Positions 1 through 10,660 of a DNA stretch of 64,000 nt are shown one piece after another. The notes beneath the pieces are model-generated. The model did no database searches. It saw only the letters and a list, made by a program, of their open reading frames with translations, and was not told the DNA's origin. The position numbers were made by a program, and so were the translations under genes. Position 1 is the first letter of the stretch, and each line of letters starts with the position of its first letter. Origin of the DNA: Xiphydria camelus (Eukaryota; Arthropoda; Insecta; Hymenoptera; Xiphydriidae); NCBI GenBank assembly GCA_963678675.1, contig OY783194.1, positions 23,352,278 to 23,416,277 on the forward strand, in the 5' to 3' direction.

Positions 1-3000
1 CGTAGAAGATAAAAAACATCGTCTACTGAGAAAACAATTTATTTGTAGTTTAAATGACTATTCGAGTATGACGAAATAAACGTTTTATATATTAGGCTTA
101 GCTAATATTCGTTAACTATCGCAATATTTATTTTACATGATTGAACGTTTCGAGGCAACTTTTGAGTTAAATAAACATTCTAATAGTCGATATATATTTT
201 CTTGCATCAATTAAATATTTATTTTACCATGTTTAATTATTAACTGCTAATAAACTTGTCTACTCGGTGATAGAAATACTGATATTTTGAGTGTTAATGT
301 GTTATTACAAAAATTGTAGTTTAAAACTTATTGACTAAAAATCCTATGTATAAAGTATCACGCGTAATTAGGAAATATTGAATGCGAAATAAATTAATGA
401 GCCGTGACTCTTTACAGTTATAGTCATTCGTATTTTTTCGGTCTTTTCTTAAGCTGATATGGTCACTCATGCGTATAAGACAGAGCCTGCAGGGATTAGT
501 TACAAAAATCACGAATTTACAGGAAGTTATTCATATTTAGTGAAACAAAATCGTTTGGTGATAATCGAAAATGATTTTTATAGATAACATCTAGTACTAC
601 TCGTAAACCATATTATTGGTAGAAATCTTGAAAAAAAAATGTATAAACAATTCATAAATTGAATTAAAATAGCCATTTTTCGACCATTTAAGCTCAAATT
701 ATTCGAAAAATTGACGTGCTGGATCAATTCTGCAATCAGATTCACCTCTTGTAATTGTTGTATCTGACAAAGTCCAAAATTTCGCAGGCCTCTGCACTTG
801 GCTGTTTCATTCCATCTGAAAATTGAATCTTACTGTCGATTCATCGATAGGGGATAATGCATCCGTCACTGTGTTTGGTAATTAATGTACGAGTTTACAG
901 GAGAGGCGGTCGGATGTAATATCCCTGCGCGTCTGTTCTCTGCGGTGTCTGTTCTGGTATCCTAGAATTCAATACGGAACAAGTGAGGGGTTCGAACTTA
1001 CACTAAAAATTACGATACCATTTCTAAACATCGAAAATCTTCGAGCGCTTGACGTTTATTTATTTCTCATGAAAAATGATGCCTAGTGCTTTTCTTTGGT
1101 AGAATTTTTAATTATTTCTTTTAAAAAATCACTTAGATACTCATTACGATGTTCATTTATCGTTATAAGTGAAATTGTAATTGAAAGTGAATGCTGTATA
1201 ATGCACTGAAAATACAGTAAAATTCATGACTATCCTCGAAATTGATATAATCTAGTTATGATTTGAGAGAGAAAGCATTATTTAATATTTTTTCTAACAT
1301 TCAGTGTATTTCATCACAATTTTATATTTTAATATGAAATTGTATTATCCATTTAAACTGCGACAATGCTTCATGGAGCCAATTTTCCACAATAGTTAAT
1401 AAAGACATTTTTTAAACATTTAAGCTCTTTTACAATTTGAAATACGACACTTCAAAGACGTAGATATGGAAGCACCCTTATTTTTAATAAATTGATAGAA
1501 AATTCGAAAAAAAATGTAATTCTATATTTCATATTTCCTTTCATCCGTAAAAAATGAAAACGTCGCCGGTTTTCTAAAAGTTAACTTTTCCATCCCCTCT
1601 GCAGCAGCCGTTAGATTCGGACGAAACAGCTTGCTTTGACTTAAGCGAAGTTCATTTCACTCGCTAAGCACGCGGCACCCTCCGCCACGCGAACGTTGCA
1701 CCCCCATAGGCCCGCACCCCGTAGAATAGCGGGGAGATATGGAGAACCGTTCCCTAACCCGGGGCTACTACCCCTAAATGCTGTGTGGGATGCTGAACTC
1801 AGCCAGTTCCTCAGCGGGCTTCAACCGTTATACACGCGTTTTAAAGTCATGCGGTGAATCGCGCGCGAGTTTTTGTGCCAATAATAATGATAATTCTTCT
1901 CGTTCGAGCCCGGTGTTTATCGTTGTTATCCGATGTGTTTTATGGCACTACAATTCTTCGCTGTTCATGAGTGGTCTGTCGTGTATTTTCTTGCTGATAT
2001 AGGATTCCGTTTAGAATTATATTAGTGTGCGCGCGAATTATATAATATTATATCAGCAGTCTTCAACGTGGAAGATTGAACGTAGTCGTGACAACTATAT
2101 AGGCATACATTAAATTGGAATTTGGTAATCACTTTTTATAGCTGTCACAACTATTTTTTGTTGTCGAAAATTGAAAAACTGTTGCGACAACTATTCCTTT
2201 TTTTCAATGTATTGTTGCTCGTTGAAAAGGAAGTGTCGGTTGAGGGCAGCACAGGTGCGTGTACATATCTACGTATACCGAAGCAGATGGAATATTATAA
2301 TTGAATCGACTATGATATTTATAGTGATTTAGGAATTGTAGATATGATAATAATGTCAATTGCAAATTAAAGGTAATTAAATATTTAATTATTATTTCTA
2401 GTTATATCGATTTATTGCGTTTCATTTATTGAAATTTGAATCATTTCAAACTTATGGGCTATTTTTGCGATGCTGTGACTATTTCTGGTTTTTAGTTTAA
2501 AGTGGGGCGCAATATATGTACATGAATATCACGTTTCGTCTAATTCTACATTATTTTATCATCTTAGATTGATCAATTACAAAAATGTCTTAGATAATAA
2601 TTCGATTATCTTTTTGACATTTTTCTCAGACTCGTCATTTGCATTTGATATTTTCTTTAACTATGTACATACAGAATTTAAAACATAGATATAAACGTAA
2701 AACCTAAAAAAAACATTATTATTTCAATCTCGCGTTTTGTGCGTCATGTGGCCAAATGCATTTTCTGGAAAATAGATTTCCTAGTAAAAAGTTAATATGA
2801 TACTACTTGCCTTTGAAGTAGGGACTCTATTATACTTTCATTTTGAATGCGACAAGTAACTTTTAACCGTTGACATGCAAAAACGCTGCACGCTCTTTCC
2901 ATTTTCCAACGAGAATAAATTGGTAATGGAAAACGAGCGCCTAGCTCTCAATTATAACTTTTAGAATGAAGTTGCAAACATTCTGATTTTTACGTCATAA

Positions 3001-3089
3001 TGGAAAAAGTAAAAGTTATTTAAGGATGACTATACTAATGGAATACTTTTAATTAGCCTTTTCCCCCAAGCATTAATTAGGAAAAATAA

Positions 3090-3091
<2 letters not shown>
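1..3091. other. AT-rich non-coding DNA, no supported gene
   Basis: I see no convincing coding exon, RNA gene or terminal inverted repeat. Base composition is strongly AT-rich apart from a GC-richer block at about 1600-1900. That block has a pyrimidine tract followed by CAG near 1606 and a 20-codon open stretch after it, but no donor or recognisable protein. If Dys is read correctly from the exons further right, this could be upstream Dys intron or intergenic DNA. Confidence 0.5.
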
Positions 3092-3140
<49 letters not shown>

Positions 3141-4269
3141 TATGGAAAGGTACTTGTCGGGACCACTTCAGGGGTCTAACGGTCATTACGAGGACCTTTG
3201 GTACATACGGGGACCGTCCCCAAACGTTTCTATACGGATCGTGTATTATGGGGACCGGTCCTCGTAATTCCTCAGGCATGCTGTGTGACATATCGGGACC
3301 ATGAAATCGTAGCAGTTTCAGGGGACGAAAGGTACTTATGAGGACCAAATTATTAATGTTTTAATTATCGTATAACTTTTTCGAAATGATTTCTCTTTTA
3401 CATAAATACAAATGAGAGCACAAATAACAGATCAAAAATTAATTGGATTAATATTCATTAAAGTTTGGAAGTATATAACGGGATGAAAAACCTCTTATCA
3501 GTGTACAACACAATCAATAAATTTTTTTGTAAAGTAAAATTAAGAATATTTATACAAGCTAATGTCAAATACTTTACAAATCATTACATGCAGTCGTAAC
3601 GTCTGCTGGAGAAAATTAAACCATGGAAAATGCTGTCATCAATTGAATTTTGCTTAAAGGTTTAAATTGCAGCCCGACTTGCTTGCAATTTTAACCAATT
3701 CAATTTCTAATTTACTAATAAACTTTTAAGATTTGTCCAAAGAAACTGAAAATTAAAGTATCCAGTCCCGGTAAGTCCCGTTACATCCCGGAAGTCGGTC
3801 CTCGTAAGTACCAATACCTCGAAAATTTTGATAATTTTAATGAAATATAATTTGCAGTTTCATAAATTGACTATTTCTACCGGCCATTTTATTTTATTTG
3901 TTGGCTTTATTCAAACAATTATTGCTGTTTTGTTAGATATTTTACACATTTATGACTCGGTCCCCGCAATTACCATTACGTCGTCGTTTCTGGTCCCTAT
4001 AAATGACTATACATCCCTGAAATGAAATATTGAATACGAAATAAACTTCATTCACAGAATCGGCGGAGCGAGTGAAACGAGCAAAGCCACAAAAGCTAGT
4101 TGCCTAATGTTACTATTTCCCTGCGACATATATATATATATATAAACCAGCCTTTACACAATGCAACACTGAGATATCACGGCAAAAATATTTAAATAAA
4201 TATTTAATTTAAATATTTTTGCAGATATTTCAGTGTTGCATATTGTAGTAAGGCCGGTTTTAGCTTACG

Positions 4270-4358
4270 TTTGACATAGTTCGACGTTGGTACAATGCGA
4301 AAGCTGCAGTCTCGAAACATCTCATATCCTAAAGAGCGCAGGTTCGAGTCCCGGGTTT
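4270..4358 (+). other. tRNA-like sequence with Pol III A and B boxes (SINE-like)
   Basis: The segment TAGTTCGACGTTGGTACAAT (from 4277) resembles a tRNA D-arm/A box, and GGTTCGAGTC (4341-4350) is a near-consensus B box. The spacing of about 64 nt suits a class II tRNA with a long variable arm. A run of eight A follows the B box. The acceptor stem does not pair, so this is a tRNA-derived repeat and not a functional tRNA. It is mirrored at 9552-9640. Confidence 0.5.
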
Positions 4359-5093
4359 GAAAAAAAAACCGACTAATTTTAATGAAATATAATTTGCAGT
4401 TTTGTAAACTGACCATTTCTACTGGCCATTTTATTTTATTTGTTGGCTTTGTTCAAACGTTTATTTCTGTTTTGTTAGATATTTTGCACATTTATAACTC
4501 GGTCCCCGCAATTACCATTACGTCGTCGCTTCTGGTCCCCATAAGTGTCTATACATCCCTGAAATGAAATATTGAATACGAAATAAACGTAATTCAACCA
4601 CATATTAAGAATTTACAGGTAGCCAAACGATTGCATCATAAATTTCAATCATCTGAGCGGTATTGGGAAATAACGGAATATTCGGCCAAATTAATGCCAA
4701 GTCCAACACATGTGAACGTAACGTCTGCTGGAGAAAATTAAAATGTGGAAAATGCTGTCAATCAACTGAATTTTACTTAAAGGTTTAAATTGAAGCCCGA
4801 CTTGATTGCAATTTTAACCAGTTCAATTTCTAATTTACTAATAAACTTTTAAGATTTATCCAAAGAAACTGAAAATTAAAATATGCGGTCCCGGTAAGTC
4901 CCGTTACATCCCGGAAGCCGGTCCTCGTAGGTACCAATACGTCGAAAATTTGGATAATTTTAATGAAATATAATTTGCAGTTTAGTAAACTGACCATTTC
5001 TACCGGCCATTTTATTTTAATAAATATTTAATTTAAATATTTTTGCCGAGATATCTCAGTGTTGCATTGTATAATGGCCGGTTTTAGCTTATG

Positions 5094-5182
5094 ATTGACA
5101 TAGCTCGAAATTGGTACAATGCGAAAGCTGCAGTCTCGAAACATCTCATATGCTAAAGAGCTCAGGTTCGAGTCACGGGTTT
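5094..5182 (+). other. Second tRNA-like sequence (SINE-like)
   Basis: This is a second copy of the repeat at 4270-4358. It has a better A box (TAGCTCGAAATTGGTACAAT from 5101) and the same B box (5165-5174), again followed by an A run. It is preceded by the same ggccggttttagctta leader. It is mirrored on the - strand at 8728-8816. Confidence 0.5.
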
Positions 5183-6194
5183 GAAAAAAAACCGACACAA
5201 TGTTGTCTAAAGACTAGAAGGGAAGCCACGCTTCCAGTGTTGCCTATCTCGCTCACTTTCTGTCGCCACTCTTTCTTGGGAGATTTTCGGCGCGTGCGGT
5301 GGCGGAACTCTTATACGGGGTGTCGTACATATCGCGCGGGAGCATTGGCGATCGGATATACCGGTGTGTTTAACCGGTTAACTTAACAATTAGTTTGTGA
5401 GAGATTGTTCGTACTTTTAAAATTTGTTTATTGCTGAATTTCAAACTTTATTAAGAATATGGATTATTGCAAACAATAATTTCACTAATTTATTCATTTA
5501 AGGGGCAATTACATAATATTCAAGGAAGATTTTATTATAATCCTGAGTATACTCGTATGTACGAAAAAATTTATAAACCAGATTTAACTAAAGTAAAATT
5601 CGATTGAACAGTTTCATAAATAATTAAATTCTATCGATACTTCAAAATTCATTTCTACTCGCCACCCGGTGTAGTCGCTCACGAAATACCGTAAACGTCG
5701 ACACCGAACATGTGGCGTCCAGCAACGCGGCTCGCCTCTGTAGTCCCAACTTCAAAATACCGACGCAGAGTAACCTTTCTTGTCTAGTCTATGTTCGGTG
5801 TTTGCTTGCAATTGTAACCAACTCAATTTCTAATTTACTAATAAACTTTTAAGATTTGTCCAAAGAAACTGAAAATTAAAATATGCGGTCCCGGTAAGTC
5901 CCGTTACATCCCGGAAGTCGGTCCTTGTAGGTACCAATACGTCGAAAATTTTGATAATTTTAATGAAATATAATTTGCAGTTTTGTAAACTGACCATTTC
6001 TACCGGCCATTGTATTTTATTTGTTGGCTTTGTTCATACGATTATTGCTGTTTTGTTAGATATTTTGCACATTTATGACTCGGTCCCCGCAATTACCATT
6101 ACGTCGTCGCTTCTGGTCCCCATAAGTGTCTATACATCCCTGAAATGAAATATTGAATACGAAATAAACGTAATTGGACCACGTATTAAGAATG

Positions 6195-7715
6195 TCCACA
6201 TATTAAGAAAAAATCGGTTTTCAGGCTTGTCTCAGTTTTGCTTTCAAGTATCGAAATATAGAAAGTAAGATAAAATATAGAAACTAAGAAGTATGAATCT
6301 ATGTACGATTGAAATAAATAAGTTACAAAAAAATACAAACTAATTTTTATTCCTCTATGGAAACCTTAAAAATTCGAATTGTTTGATACTTGTATAGGCA
6401 TAAATAGTTCTTACAATCGCAGGAATGACTGTAACATAAAACCAATTCAGCCACCTTGCTAATCTTCAAACTAATTGGCCAATAAGAAAAGCCACAGATC
6501 ATGGACAATAATTCACGGCCCTTATTGGATAAATTGGAAATCGTTCAACAAAAAATTATATAAATTTGCTTTCCACTGAAACAGAGAAAGCATTTAAAAT
6601 TAATTCCACTGATCAAAACTGCATCTATTTATTGTATGCAACTGATCACGTGTAAAGGAATTATCGGTAATCTGCATAAATATTTGACTTTCTCCCAAAA
6701 CCGCTCTGATGATTAAAATCTATGATGCAATCGTTTGGCTACCTGTACATTCTTAATATGTAGTTGAATTACGTTTATTTCGTATTCAATATTTCATTTC
6801 AGGGATGTATAGTCACTTATGGGGACCAGAAGCGACGACGTAATGGTAATTGCGGGGACCGAGTAATAAATGTGCAAAATATCTAACAAGACAGCAATAA
6901 TCGTTTGAACAAAGCCGACAAATAAAATAAAATGGCCGGTAGAAATGGTCAGTTTACAAAACTGCAAATTATATTTCATTAAAATTAATTGGTTAAAATT
7001 GCAATCAAGTCGCGGGCTGCAATTTAACCCTCTGACGCTAAACTCTTAGCAATCCCTGTCGCGTGAGCTGGAGAAAGCGGACAGCCAATCGCGCGCGGTC
7101 GCTTTATGTGTTAGTGACTGACGTCACGGAAATGGCCCCCCACTCTCATTCAACCAGGCTCGTAGTTAGGGGCCTGCTCACTCATATACCGTGCTCACTC
7201 GCACTCACGGAATTTCGCGCGACGGCACGGCAATAAAATAGGGGCCCCATACACGGTACGATTCGTTGCCTCGATCCGTCGTTTCAAACTGATTGAAACG
7301 ACGAATCGATAGTGTATGTGAACATAGTTAATGATTTACTTAGTCGAAGACTACTTCATTGTCACTATTAAAAAAAATGGCTTATTAAAATCACACCGCA
7401 GGTAACTTTTAACGTTTCGTCGGTGCCCAGCGACCATACGAGTTGCGACGGCCCTGTCACTCTCTCCCCACTACACTAACGTCTCACGCTTGACTCTGCC
7501 CCGCGCAGTGGTGGGGAATCGAGCTTTGCCGTAAGAGGGTTAAACCTTTAAGCAAAATTCAGTTGATTGACAGCATTTTTCATGGCTTAATTTTCTGTAG
7601 CAGACGTTACGATTACATTGTGTTGGAGTTGGCATTAAATTGGCCAAATATTCCGTTATTTCCCAATACCGCTCAGATGATTGAAATCTATGATGCAATC
7701 GTATGGCTACCTGTA
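6195..7715. other. Palindrome loop
   Basis: This spacer of about 1.5 kb between the palindrome arms has no mirrored counterpart. 6195-6740 is unique AT-rich sequence. 6740-7010 is one more reverse-oriented copy of the tandem module. 7028-7539 is the nested TTAA element. The loop therefore accumulated its own insertion without it being copied into the arms. Confidence 0.8.
7028..7539. mobile_element. TTAA-flanked (piggyBac-like) MITE, 512 bp
   Basis: The element is bounded by TTAA at 7024-7027 and 7540-7543. Its short inverted ends are CCCTCTGACG on the left and CCCTCTTACG on the right, reverse-complemented. The empty site is present in sister modules: near 3665 and 9113 the sequence reads straight through 'caatttaaaccttta' with one TTAA. 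This shows insertion with TTAA duplication, the hallmark of piggyBac-class elements. It is GC-richer than its host repeat. It carries a CCAAT box (about 7084) and a perfect CRE (TGACGTCA, 7119-7126). No transposase is present. Confidence 0.85.
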
Positions 7716-8727
7716 CATTCTTAATACGTGGTTCAATTACGTTTATTTCGTATTCAATATTTCATTTCAGGGATGTATAGACACTTATGGGGACCAGAAG
7801 CGACGACGTAATGGTAATTGCGGGGACCGAGTCATAAATGTGCAAAATATCTAACAAAACAGCAATAATCGTATGAACAAAGCCAACAAATAAAATAAAA
7901 TGGCCGGTAGAAATGGTCAGTTTACAAAACTGCAAATTATATTTCATTAAAATTATCAAAATTTTCGACGTATTGGTACCTACAAGGACCGACTTCCGGG
8001 ATGTAACGGGACTTACCGGGACTGCATATTTTAATTTTCAGTTTCTTTGGACAAATCTTAAAAGTTTATTAGTAAATTAGAAATTGAGTTGGTTACAATT
8101 GCAAGCAAACACCGAACATAGACTAGACAAGAAAGGTTACTCTGCGTCGGTATTTTGAAGTTGGGACTACAGAGGCGAGCCGCGTTGCTGGACGCCACAT
8201 GTTCGGTGTCGACGTTTACGGTATTTCGTGAGCGACTACACCGGGTGGCGAGTAGAAATGAATTTTGAAGTATCGATAGAATTTAATTATTTATGAAACT
8301 GTTCAATCGAATTTTACTTTAGTTAAATCTGGTTTATAAATTTTTTCGTACATACGAGTATACTCAGGATTATAATAAAATCTTCCTTGAATATTATGTA
8401 ATTGCCCCTTAAATGAATAAATTAGTGAAATTATTGTTTGCAATAATCCATATTCTTAATAAAGTTTGAAATTCAGCAATAAACAAATTTTAAAAGTACG
8501 AACAATCTCTCACAAACTAATTGTTAAGTTAACCGGTTAAACACACCGGTATATCCGATCGCCAATGCTCCCGCGCGATATGTACGACACCCCGTATAAG
8601 AGTTCCGCCACCGCACGCGCCGAAAATCTCCCAAGAAAGAGTGGCGACAGAAAGTGAGCGAGATAGGCAACACTGGAAGCGTGGCTTCCCTTCTAGTCTT
8701 TAGACAACATTGTGTCGGTTTTTTTTC

Positions 8728-8816
8728 AAACCCGTGACTCGAACCTGAGCTCTTTAGCATATGAGATGTTTCGAGACTGCAGCTTTCGCATTGTACCAAT
8801 TTCGAGCTATGTCAAT
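8728..8816 (-). other. tRNA-like sequence, mirror copy
   Basis: Reverse-complement counterpart of 5094-5182 in the right palindrome arm, with the same A and B boxes read on the - strand. Confidence 0.5.
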
Positions 8817-9551
8817 CATAAGCTAAAACCGGCCATTATACAATGCAACACTGAGATATCTCGGCAAAAATATTTAAATTAAATATTTATTAAAATAAAA
8901 TGGCCGGTAGAAATGGTCAGTTTACTAAACTGCAAATTATATTTCATTAAAATTATCCAAATTTTCGACGTATTGGTACCTACGAGGACCGGCTTCCGGG
9001 ATGTAACGGGACTTACCGGGACCGCATATTTTAATTTTCAGTTTCTTTGGATAAATCTTAAAAGTTTATTAGTAAATTAGAAATTGAACTGGTTAAAATT
9101 GCAATCAAGTCGGGCTTCAATTTAAACCTTTAAGTAAAATTCAGTTGATTGACAGCATTTTCCACATTTTAATTTTCTCCAGCAGACGTTACGTTCACAT
9201 GTGTTGGACTTGGCATTAATTTGGCCGAATATTCCGTTATTTCCCAATACCGCTCAGATGATTGAAATTTATGATGCAATCGTTTGGCTACCTGTAAATT
9301 CTTAATATGTGGTTGAATTACGTTTATTTCGTATTCAATATTTCATTTCAGGGATGTATAGACACTTATGGGGACCAGAAGCGACGACGTAATGGTAATT
9401 GCGGGGACCGAGTTATAAATGTGCAAAATATCTAACAAAACAGAAATAAACGTTTGAACAAAGCCAACAAATAAAATAAAATGGCCAGTAGAAATGGTCA
9501 GTTTACAAAACTGCAAATTATATTTCATTAAAATTAGTCGGTTTTTTTTTC

Positions 9552-9640
9552 AAACCCGGGACTCGAACCTGCGCTCTTTAGGATATGAGATGTTTCGAGA
9601 CTGCAGCTTTCGCATTGTACCAACGTCGAACTATGTCAAA
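9552..9640 (-). other. tRNA-like sequence, mirror copy
   Basis: Reverse-complement counterpart of 4270-4358 in the right palindrome arm, with the same boxes on the - strand. Confidence 0.5.
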
Positions 9641-9786
9641 CGTAAGCTAAAACCGGCCTTACTACAATATGCAACACTGAAATATCTGCAAAAATATTTA
9701 AATTAAATATTTATTTAAATATTTTTGCCGTGATATCTCAGTGTTGCATTGTGTAAAGGCTGGTTTATATATATATATATATATAT

Positions 9787-10018
9787 ATATGTCGCAGGGA
9801 AATAGTAACATTAGGCAACTAGCTTTTGTGGCTTTGCTCGTTTCACTCGCTCCGCCGATTCTAACCTAACCTAACACATTGAAATATAAATAAATTAGAT
9901 TCGGTAATAAATTAAAGTAGGTTAGGTTAGGCTAGAAACGGCGGAGCGAGTGAAATGAGCGAAGCCACAAAAGCTATTTGCCTAAAAAAAGTCACTATTT
10001 GCCCCTGCGACATATATA
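9787..10018. mobile_element. Foldback MITE of about 230 bp with stems of about 75 bp
   Basis: The stem at 9787-9861 (starting ATGTCGCAGGGAAATAGT) is inverted at about 9936-10018 (ending CCCCTGCGACATATAT). Both outer ends abut TA repeats. The short loop holds three CCTAA units on the left and two to three TTAGG units on the right. A lone stem of this family forms the outer edge of the left palindrome arm (4057-4130). Confidence 0.7.
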
Positions 10019-10606
10019 TGTATATCTCAATACATGTTTTAAAATAATTTGTCTATGTTCGGTGAAGCAAGTAAATGACTCGAGTACGGACCAAGCCTAC
10101 CTAGGTATACGAAGGTAAATTTTAAACTGGCCAATACCTACAGAGTGGGACATACGGTAAATGACTCGAGTACCGACCAAACTCGGCCGAAGGTATCCCT
10201 GCAACTGGTCGGTTCTGCGCGGACATCCTATAGGTACATAATATGTACATAGTTTCTAGCGAGCTTTAACAAGCGAGACTTTTAGTTCAGACACGGCTAG
10301 TAATTTAGTCGAGTAGCGAGTAATTTAGTCGAGTATTTAATAAATATTTTTGTTTTCTTTATATTTTGTGATATTTTTGCTCGCTTTTGATATTTTACTG
10401 TACGTTCGTATATCCGGATTGTTACGGTCCTGATAAGTCACATTGTATAAAAAAAAAATCGGTCCCGTATAGTACCATTACATAAAAAATATCTATTTTT
10501 CAATATATCTTAAAAACTAAGGTATACATATGATTTTAACCTTGAAATTACAACTCGCAATTTCAATGTAGAGTAATGTATACTAATGTATACGAGTCCT
10601 TTTTGC
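10019..10606. repeat. Right flank of the 7.5-kb element with short direct repeats
   Basis: The motif TAAATGACTCGAGTAC followed by GACCAA occurs twice (about 10073 and 10150). A 'taatttagtcgagta' unit is repeated near 10300. Terminal-motif copies resembling the TIR recur towards the right end. No gene is seen. Confidence 0.4.
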
Positions 10607-10660
10607 GGTCCCGACAAGTACCTTTCCATAAAAATATATATATATATATATATATATATG

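Larger units (their letters stand above)
3598..6190 (+). repeat. Tandem module array, period about 580 bp, interrupted
   Basis: The same module recurs: AACGTCTGCTGGAG, then a 'ggtcccggtaagtcccg' block, then TTTTAATGAAATATAATTTG, then a block ending TGAAATGAAATATTGAATAC. Copies lie at about 3598-4050, 4378-4960 and 5800-6190, and in inverse orientation at 6740-7010, 7545-7960 and 8890-9540. Each copy has the same 60-65 codon open stretch (3828-4025, 4382-4567, 5951-6148 and the mirrored ones). The open stretch is conserved because the repeat is young; nothing in it resembles a known protein, and I do not call it a gene. Confidence 0.65.
4057..6194 (+). repeat. Left arm of giant palindrome
   Basis: The arm of about 2.14 kb is repeated in reverse complement at about 7716-9861. 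Positions i and 13910-i pair with no length change from about 4145 to 6190; only a (TA)n run near 4130 differs, by 8 bp. The few mismatches include one at about 6010 (G versus T) and one at about 6175. The open stretch at 5111-5386 is identical to its mirror at 8524-8799. Such identity implies very recent formation or ongoing arm-to-arm gene conversion. Confidence 0.9.
7716..9861 (-). repeat. Right arm of giant palindrome
   Basis: This is the reverse complement of 4057-6194. Its outer edge ends exactly where the foldback MITE stem at 9787-9861 meets that MITE's loop, and the left arm stops at the same internal MITE position (4057). The palindrome therefore has a breakpoint inside, or at the stem end of, a foldback MITE. 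Confidence 0.9.
3092..10660. mobile_element. Composite DNA transposon of about 7.5 kb with TIRs inside (TA)n tracts
   Basis: The outer ends are inverted copies of each other. On the left a (TA)n run leads into TATGGAAAGGTACTTGTCGG and GACC, ending at 3164. The reverse complement is at 10607-10630, followed by another (TA)n run to about 10659. Inside the ends, degenerate copies of the terminal motif (a GGTAC core followed by CGGGACC or GAGGACC) recur many times, for example near 3240, 3330, 3780, 4920, 5890 and 10450. Such subterminal repeats are typical of transposase-binding arrays. The interior holds a giant palindrome, tandem modules of about 580 bp and a nested TTAA element. No transposase ORF is visible, so it is non-autonomous; the superfamily is unassigned. 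The (TA)n flanks prevent a clean target-site call. Confidence 0.6.

Noticed and set aside
1606..1668. Pyrimidine tract, CAG and 20 open codons that resemble a terminal exon
   Set aside because: No partner exon, no known protein and no other support.
3073..3348. Open stretches on both strands with Ile-Tyr runs
   Set aside because: They come from the (TA)n tract and the transposon end, with no domain.
5111..8799. Identical 91-codon ORFs in both palindrome arms
   Set aside because: They span a tRNA-like repeat and are identical because the arms are; no protein signature.
3828..9528. Six similar 61-65 codon ORFs (MKYNLQFCKLTISTGHFILF type)
   Set aside because: They are copies of one repeat module in both orientations. 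Differences are not biased to codon third positions, and no family is recognised, so they are not treated as genes.
4057..9861. Palindrome as a purely technical artefact
   Set aside because: Not fully excluded, but the arms have real differences (mismatches, TA length) and a distinct loop with its own insertion, which a simple read-through artefact would not give.
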